Source: Sepioteuthis lessoniana
Lineage: Eukaryota; Mollusca; Cephalopoda; Myopsida; Loliginidae
Reading direction: 5' to 3'
Assembly (NCBI GenBank): GCA_963585895.1
Contig: OY757915.1
Location: 94,450,133 to 94,514,132, forward strand
DNA: 64,000 nucleotides
How positions within the stretch are numbered: position 1 is the first letter of the stretch; every line of letters starts with the position of its first letter. The notes beneath the pieces are model-generated. The model saw nothing but the letters and a program-made list of their open reading frames with translations. It did not search any database and was not told where the DNA came from. Of this stretch, positions 57,575 to 64,000 are shown piece by piece. The position numbers were made by a program, and so were the translations under genes.

Positions 57575-58920
57575 TTTTAATCTTATTTATAAGATAAGAG
57601 GTTATTTACATAAATGATTAGAGGTTAAATAATGGAAAGAGAAATTAATGAATTAAAACCCTTTTTTAAAGATACATATTTTGTAATTGGCCAAGAGGGA
57701 ATGGCTTTTACTTATTTCTTTTCTTTACTAACATAAAAACAAAGATTACCAATTTAAAAAAAATATTAATTAGTATGTTACAATCTACTACTCCCTCTTC
57801 AACTCAACCTTTGCTCCTTTGGTACAATATCTCCTTTAAGAAAACCAGCACTAAGTTATCAATATCTCAACAACAACCAACTACAGGAGGTGAAACTTGA
57901 AGATTTTTTTTGTTGTTATTGATTTGTTTTGTTTTTTGTTATCTTTACAAAAGTTAATCAATGCTCATTACAACTACATTTCAAAACAGTGAACATGTAA
58001 GGATTAAAAAGAAAGATTAAAAAGACAATAACATAAAAAATAAAATAAATAAATGCAAAAGTAACAGTTTCTTCAGGAGGCCTCTGATAGGAAGCAAAAT
58101 CGACATATGCCTAAAAGGAGGGCTTTCCTGGCACTAAAGAGAAACTCTCTCAGAAGCTTTTATCACCTTGACTGGATGGACCTTTTTCTCTTGGCTGCAA
58201 ATAGAGAGCGCACATGCTGGCTAAGACCTGGAGCTTAGCAAAACAGTGTCTCCTGCTTGTAACATTGAGGCATAGGACGGACCCTCCACTTACAATTTAC
58301 AAAAAATAATTTCCTTATGTTCTTCCAATGCCTTATCTGGGGAGCCCTACTATTTCTACTGGTTCAGGAAAACATTTGACACCACAGAATAACCATGAAC
58401 CCAAAAAATAAAATTTGAGTCTAAAGGTATCCCTGCCTTTTTCCTTCCATCCTTAATTCCCTGACAGCTTCAACAGATAATAAGTGAATGGGATAAGAAG
58501 AAAAGGAGTCAGTCTACAAACCTCAGAATCTCCCAAGAACAATATACACAACCACAATAAACACCCTTCTATATACCCCATAAAAATTTTTAAAAGCAGT
58601 TGTATACAATATAAAGAGTTTATAGGACCCATTAACAAATTCTACAACTCCAGGTAGAAGGAGCTCACAGCTCACATGCATTGACCAAAATGTTATGAAT
58701 ACAACAAAAAAATACATGAAAAGGCTGTTTTTTCATCACAAGGTGATAGAAAACCAACAAAACCTGTTGACATTATAAGATATAGCTGGGGTTTTCTGAA
58801 TTAGTGATAATGATGCTTTGGCCCCAGAATTATCATCTGATAAAGACTAAAGGCTTTGTGGAAAGGACAAAACTTTTGATTTTTTTTTTTTTGGTGTGTG
58901 AATGCACGTGCATAAAATTG
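57575..58920. other. No gene recognised; possible retroposon relic 58060-58300
   Basis: A GC-richer patch at 58060-58300 translates in part as RNSLRSFYHLDWMDLFLLAA on the plus strand between stops. I do not recognise it. The rest is AT-rich. Confidence 0.35.
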
Positions 58921-58926
58921 CATAGG

Positions 58927-58953
58927 TATATATATATATATATATATATATAT
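58927..58953. repeat. (TA)n microsatellite
   Basis: TA run of 27 bases. Confidence 0.93.
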
Positions 58954-58959
58954 TTACTA

Positions 58960-59216
58960 ATCTAATATCTACCAGCATTCACGGTACCAGAGAAAAACAA
59001 AAAAAACCCTGCCAGGAACAAGAGATAAAAGTATCTCGAATCACCGCCCAGGGAAAAAGAAAAAAATTATAGGTCAAAAAGAAAGAAAAGGCCAACTTCG
59101 TCCGACCCCTTGAAAAAAATCAAGGGATACGCAGTCAGTGGTCAAAAGAAAACTAAAAACCTTCCGTGAATCCTGCAATGCTACAATTACTAAAGTGCTC
59201 AACACAAGTGGAGCCA
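58960..59216. other. Unidentified GC-richer block next to a hairpin
   Basis: Contains CpG-bearing sequence ('cgaatcaccgcccaggg', 'cttcgtccgaccccttga') unlike its AT-rich surroundings. No frame or RNA fold was recognised. Bounded by a (TA)n tract on the left and the 59219 hairpin on the right, so it may be part of a mobile element. Confidence 0.3.
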
Positions 59217-59218
59217 AT

Positions 59219-59317
59219 TATAAAATTAACTTAAATCGCAAGTCGAAAATCTTCTACTAAAGTTTCACCTTATCGGATCATTAGAAGATTTTCGACTCGC
59301 GATCTAAGTTAATTTTA

Positions 59318-59319
<2 letters not shown>
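59219..59319. repeat. Hairpin, 39-bp arms
   Basis: Arms 59219-59257 and 59281-59319 are inverted copies with two or three mismatches ('agtcgaaaatcttcta' with 'tagaagattttcgact'), 23-base loop. Next to a (TA)n tract. Confidence 0.85.

Positions 59320-59326
<7 letters not shown>

Positions 59327-59380
<54 letters not shown>
59327..59380. repeat. (TA)n microsatellite
   Basis: 54-base TA run between the hairpin and FB copy 3. Confidence 0.95.
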
Positions 59381-60001
<621 letters not shown>

Positions 60002-60034
60002 CTGGAGCTTAATAATGAAAAATACTACTCCATT

Positions 60035-60412
60035 GGCAGGGCTTAGAATAAGATGATTGTATCCTCAGCAGAGGTGTAAGACCCCTCCACACATACATCC
60101 ACAAAGGAATGTCCCAAGTATGACATTAAACTGCATCCAATGGTGAGGCTCTAGTTCAGGAGATCCGTAGAGCATGTAGTATCCCTTTATTATATCCAGG
60201 TGAACTCTGACCTGATAGTATCCCATCTATAGGTCAAATAGATCTGTTTGCAAATTTTTTGAATTAGATAGGAATACTAATATCATATAACCATGTGCAG
60301 AAAAACTCTTCAGAAACTACACAAAAAATATAAATATAAACATACACAATTCCCTAACCTCTTAGCATAAAATAACTCCAGCTGAGTTGACATGCTGTTA
60401 AAATCAATCAAT
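60035..60412 (+). mobile_element. Family P2 retroposon
   Basis: Plus-strand copy: head 'ggcagggcttagaataagat', 'cagaggtgtaagacccctcc', 'acattaaactgcatcc', 'cccatctataggtcaaatag', and tail 'gagttgacatgctgttaaaa'. Useful reference for P2 orientation. Confidence 0.75.
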
Positions 60413-60414
60413 TA

Positions 60415-61020
60415 TTCATGAAAATAAATCATTTATCTTGCTCCCCAAACATTTGTTTTGCAACCCTTTTTATCAATACACTTAACCCAATGTTTCTCTA
60501 GATTGATATTATTTAGTGAAAATTTCAGAACAAAATTCAACAAAACTATAAAATTATTGATTCTTTCTTGCATTTCTCAACAGTAAAGCTATATATATAT
60601 ATTACATTTTTTTTTAATGAAAGTTGTTCATATGAACAAGTGTCAAAGAAAAAATATATATTTGATATATATAACATTTTCACCAAAAAAAAATCTAAAT
60701 CTATAATTTTTTTAAAATTACTTTCATTTCTTTAAAGCTCTTTATCTATGTAAAACACTATTACACTCAACAATGAGTGTCTAGGCTAAAAAAAAATCAT
60801 AAGCAAACAATGTTTATATATCGTAAATTACTGAATAATGATTCAGTTATGATTCCTATTAATTTTGACTGGTAATTTTTATCATCTTTTTAGTTTTAGT
60901 TGCTTTTGATTGGAACTTGATTCATTATTTCTATAACAGCTCATATTAAAAATAATAATAAAGTTTAAGCACTTGGTGAGAATCAAAATCATATTTCCTT
61001 ATCCTTTATGTCTCTGATAT
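60415..61020. other. No feature seen
   Basis: AT-rich spacer. Confidence 0.45.
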
Positions 61021-61022
61021 TG

Positions 61023-61232
61023 GTTTGGTTCCTTTTGTTTAATATCCTTCATGGGATTTTTAATACTAAAGCAATCCTTCTAGAAAAACAGTAAGTGTAC
61101 AATTTAACACATAGCTGGGAAATAAGGGGATTCTATACCTTTCCCAAGGGTATTAGTCCAAAAGTGAATGTAATAACACAACTAGAGTTCAATGTCACAG
61201 TCCAGCACTTAAGCAAAGCCACAACCAAATGC
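61023..61232 (-). mobile_element. S1 SINE
   Basis: 'cacatagctgggaaataagg', 'ctatacctttcccaagggta' and 'cacaactagagttcaatgtc' in S1 order, minus strand; the head is partly deleted. Confidence 0.68.
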
Positions 61233-61239
61233 ACTAAGA

Positions 61240-61628
61240 GGTGATGAATTACAGTGACTGTCTATAAATATGAATACTTATTAACAAGTCCTTAAGATTT
61301 TTTGTTATTTAAATGAATAAAAAATTATTTTTTCATATATTTTTAATGTTAAAATTAAATTTGTCTAGTCTAACATAGAAGATATTCAGAGTTCTAAAAG
61401 AGGAATTATGCTTATCAAAAATAATATCATGAAGTTTTAAATGAATAAAAAATTTCCAGTAGTTTTAGTTTCTCACTTAACTCACTAAGATTATTTTGTT
61501 ATATATATATATATATATATATAAACTAAAAGTAATTAAAATCTGCTAATTGCTTCAATTTGATAGATGATACATGAAACTTACAATGAAATAATAGTGA
61601 GAAGGTGAAATTTTAACATGTTAATTTT
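61240..61628. other. No gene; (TA)n at 61499-61523
   Basis: AT-rich spacer with a short TA tract. Confidence 0.45.
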
Positions 61629-61629
61629 T

Positions 61630-62172
61630 ATCAGCTCAGTTGGCTGGGGCTGTCGGATACACCAACTGTACTCTGCAGAGGGGTAAGACCCCACCTCAAG
61701 AGGGTTCTGGATATGACACTAAACAATCTGATGGTGAGGCTCCAGTAATGCAGGAACTTTGGGGAATACAGAGTACCCCTTCATTGCAATCACTCTTAAG
61801 TGCTCTCTGGTCCAGAGTGATAGCACCTGATAGGGTCCTACCTATGCATCAAATAGAACTATTTGACACTTAAACTGAGAGCAAACAAATGACTTATGCT
61901 AAATTAGATTGTTTGAAATAGAACTGTTTGATCATTTAACTGTGTAAACAAATGACTGATGTTTAATTGAATTATCAGTTATACATAACAATACTTGGAA
62001 CTATTTAACTTTGTTGACTTATGCTAAATTGAATTGTTAGAAATAGAACTGTTTGACCATTTAACTGTGTATCTGCAAAATGCATTCACAAATCATATTT
62101 AATTTATATTTAACAGGATTTGGCATTAAATAACCTACAATGATTGATATGCCATAAAACCAAACCAAACTA
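61630..62172 (+). mobile_element. Family P retroposon, near full-length
   Basis: Plus-strand copy: head 'ctcagttggctggggctgtc', 'ctctgcagaggggtaagacc', 'atgacactaaacaatctgat', 'cctgatagggtcctacctat', then subrepeats 61865-62090 ('ttgtttgaaatagaactg') and tail 'taacctacaatgattgatat' with a (aacc)n end. The 77-codon ORF in the head is incidental. Confidence 0.78.
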
Positions 62173-62174
62173 AT

Positions 62175-62455
62175 TATTATACTGCTCTGTTGGTTAGCAT
62201 TTGAGCACTTTTTATCGAACATTTTTTAACTGATTGTTTATTCACACTGGTTTATTATATATATAAGTATTTTATAATTTGCTTGAAGCATTGCACAAAT
62301 TATTTTATTTCGTTGTATTGTATTTATTTAGAGGGCTATTGCAATACAAAATAATATTTCAGGTTCAATTAATTTCAAAGTAAAAACTTCATCATCAATA
62401 TATATATATATATATATATATAATGCAGAATATTATTTTGATGTATTAATTAAAT
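62175..62455. other. No gene; (TA)n at 62399-62422
   Basis: AT-rich spacer with a short TA tract. Confidence 0.4.
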
Positions 62456-62459
62456 TGTG

Positions 62460-62700
62460 GGAGTGTCCCCATAGCATAATGTCTAAAATGTTGGATTCCA
62501 TCCTCAAATTAAGCAAGTTCAAACTCTAGTCATGTTATTACATTCACTTTTGGACTTATGCTCTTGTGAAAGGTATGAACCACCTTATCCCACCAACTGT
62601 AGGTTCAAGAGCATCACTGCTGTTTTTCTGCAGGAATGGCTTTAGCATGAAATAAACCAAAAAGGTTCATATGCCATTAAACAAAAGAAACCAACCCAAA
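62460..62700 (+). mobile_element. S1 SINE, full-length
   Basis: Plus strand: head 'gtccccatagcataatgtct' with B-box-like 'caagttcaaactctag', body 'aaaggtatgaaccaccttat', tail 'ggttcatatgccattaaac' with (aacc)n. Confidence 0.75.
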
Positions 62701-62849
62701 CTAATTAAACTGTGGAAGGGGGTCTATGATGAATGTAAGGCTCAATTGATCCTATTCTATGAGAGTATCTTGATCAGCCTATGAACTTTTCAGCCAACCC
62801 TCATAACTAATTATTATTAGTTATTTACAAGTTCTTTTATTGTGTTATA

Positions 62850-63050
62850 GCACGGAAAAAGGTTTCAGTAAACCAAGTTTAGATTCTACCAAAGACAGTT
62901 GGTATTCACTCTATACTGATGACTTTGGGAAATCCATAAATTCACTGTATTCTCCAGTCATGAGTAAATAACAAGGATGACAAAGCTTCTAGCCTCCAGG
63001 TATGGGGAAAATAGTTAGGTACACTGAGCTTTTTAACTTTAGTTGACAAA
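62850..63050 (+). mobile_element. S4 repeat, degraded
   Basis: 'ggaaaaaggtttcagtaaac', 'gactttgggaaatccataaa', 'tccagtcatgagtaaataac' follow the S4 order. Confidence 0.45.
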
Positions 63051-63054
63051 CACT

Positions 63055-64000
63055 CTCAGAGATGGACAATTCTCATTACAAACTAGAGGTGGAATCTTGA
63101 AAATAAACATTGGTTCCACTTCTACCAAAAAGGTAAGATCAGAGATTACTTCTTGAACCATGTTATCCGGCACAACATTTGGTGGGGCACAGCTGATTCT
63201 TATTGTTCTGAGATATGACATGAAGGGAATTACTCAACATGTCAACAAGACGATTTAACTGGTCATGAGGTAACTGGAACTCGAATTTTTAAATGAGAAC
63301 ACGGGAATAGTTTTGAATGTAAACTTATTGCTTTCATTCACATTAATTAGCAAGCCTCCTTTTTCCCGACTTGATTTTATTTGTATTTATCAGTGAAGAA
63401 AGATACAATTTTTATCGTTTGTATGTGCACTTCATGGGCTCCTAAGCGTTCCTTGCCACTTTTTAAAGAGGGGGTAAAATTCGGAATATTGGCAATTCTG
63501 TAGACATTCTTTTAGTGAAGGTGATATTTATCCACATCCTTGCGAGTGTGAATCGTGGATCATGGTCAAATTCATTGTTTATTTTTATAAAGGGCACCCT
63601 CTGAGGATCGGGTTTAGAACTCAGTATTAATGACATGCAAGATTAATAGCTATCTTTTAAATAAAAGATTTCAATCATATCTAAGTGCTTAAGTTGTGAC
63701 TCGTCCTAAGCTGTCACGGTTCAAATTGACTTATTGATTTCCAGTCTCAATAGGTTTCAACTTTCCAACACACTAAGAAGGCTTGATCCAGGGAGGAGCA
63801 AATGCCTCGTTTGCCACCTGCAACGGACGCTCATCTTTTATGATTGTCTTCATATTTTGGGGTGACATTTTTTGGTACAATTTTTTTACGGATTTATGTT
63901 TAATCGTTTGAATTAAATTAAGCGGCTAAATTTAAAATTGTGTTATTTGGATCTTTGTTTTGCTGTTACAAATAATATCAGAGAAATAAAATGGGGGTAT
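63055..64000. other. No gene recognised
   Basis: Slightly more CpG-rich than average ('cttgcgagtgtgaatcgtgg', 'caacggacgctcat') and free of recognised repeats. A 60-codon minus frame (63039-63221) has no known motif. It may be close to a gene outside the window. Confidence 0.35.

Noticed and set aside
57356..57580. 74-codon ORF in the 63-bp array as a repetitive membrane protein
   Set aside because: The other half of the array is open in a different frame, and intermediate units contain stops.

Overview
This is an AT-rich metazoan genomic window that is almost entirely non-coding and repeat-derived. The repeat content (an RTE-like LINE, several tRNA-derived SINEs, a mariner, foldback elements and abundant (TA)n tracts), the very large introns or intergenic spaces, and a single recognisable metazoan exon suggest a mollusc, most likely a coleoid cephalopod such as an octopus. 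That assignment is inference from family resemblance, not a database match.

The only host gene I can name is MPPE1 (PGAP5, a GPI-anchor remodelling metallophosphoesterase). One exon lies on the minus strand at 49177-49533 and carries the start codon, the N-terminal membrane segment and the first metal-binding motif. I cannot find the other exons in the 49 kb downstream of it, so intron 1 would have to be very long or the later exons escaped me. Weaker host-gene candidates are a spliced-looking exon at 54662-54961 (+), a minus-strand first-exon candidate at 17331-17432, and a short ORF with a signal peptide at 30137-30373 (+).

Layout. 0-4 kb: a 5'-truncated LINE with a long intact reverse-transcriptase ORF, then a cluster of copies of a retroposon called family P here. 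5.5-6.8 kb: a complete but dead mariner with inverted termini and TA target sites. 8-17 kb: sparse SINEs and degraded transposase relics. 17.9-18.3 kb: a young LINE insertion with a 5' inversion and target duplication. 20-21.7 kb: two adjacent foldback elements. 23 kb: a 28-bp minisatellite. 26-27 kb: a LINE nested in a SINE. 28.6-29.2 kb: an older LINE copy with the same kind of 5' inversion. 32.4-32.7 kb: a near-perfect hairpin between (TA)n tracts. 33-48 kb: old LINE fragments, SINEs and family P copies, and a 29-bp minisatellite at 47.2 kb. 49 kb: the MPPE1 exon. 50-56 kb: the least repeat-dense part, with a CpG-bearing promoter-like block near 54 kb. 56.9-57.6 kb: a 63-bp tandem repeat. 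59-62.7 kb: hairpins, a long (TA)n tract and more SINE and family P copies.

Repeat names used here are local. S1 to S4 are SINE-like families (S1, S2 and S3 have tRNA-like heads). P and P2 are two subfamilies of a 400-600 bp retroposon whose 3' tail resembles that of S1. FB is the foldback family. R6 is a repeat seen twice. Boundaries were read by eye and are good to about 5-20 bases unless a target duplication fixes them.
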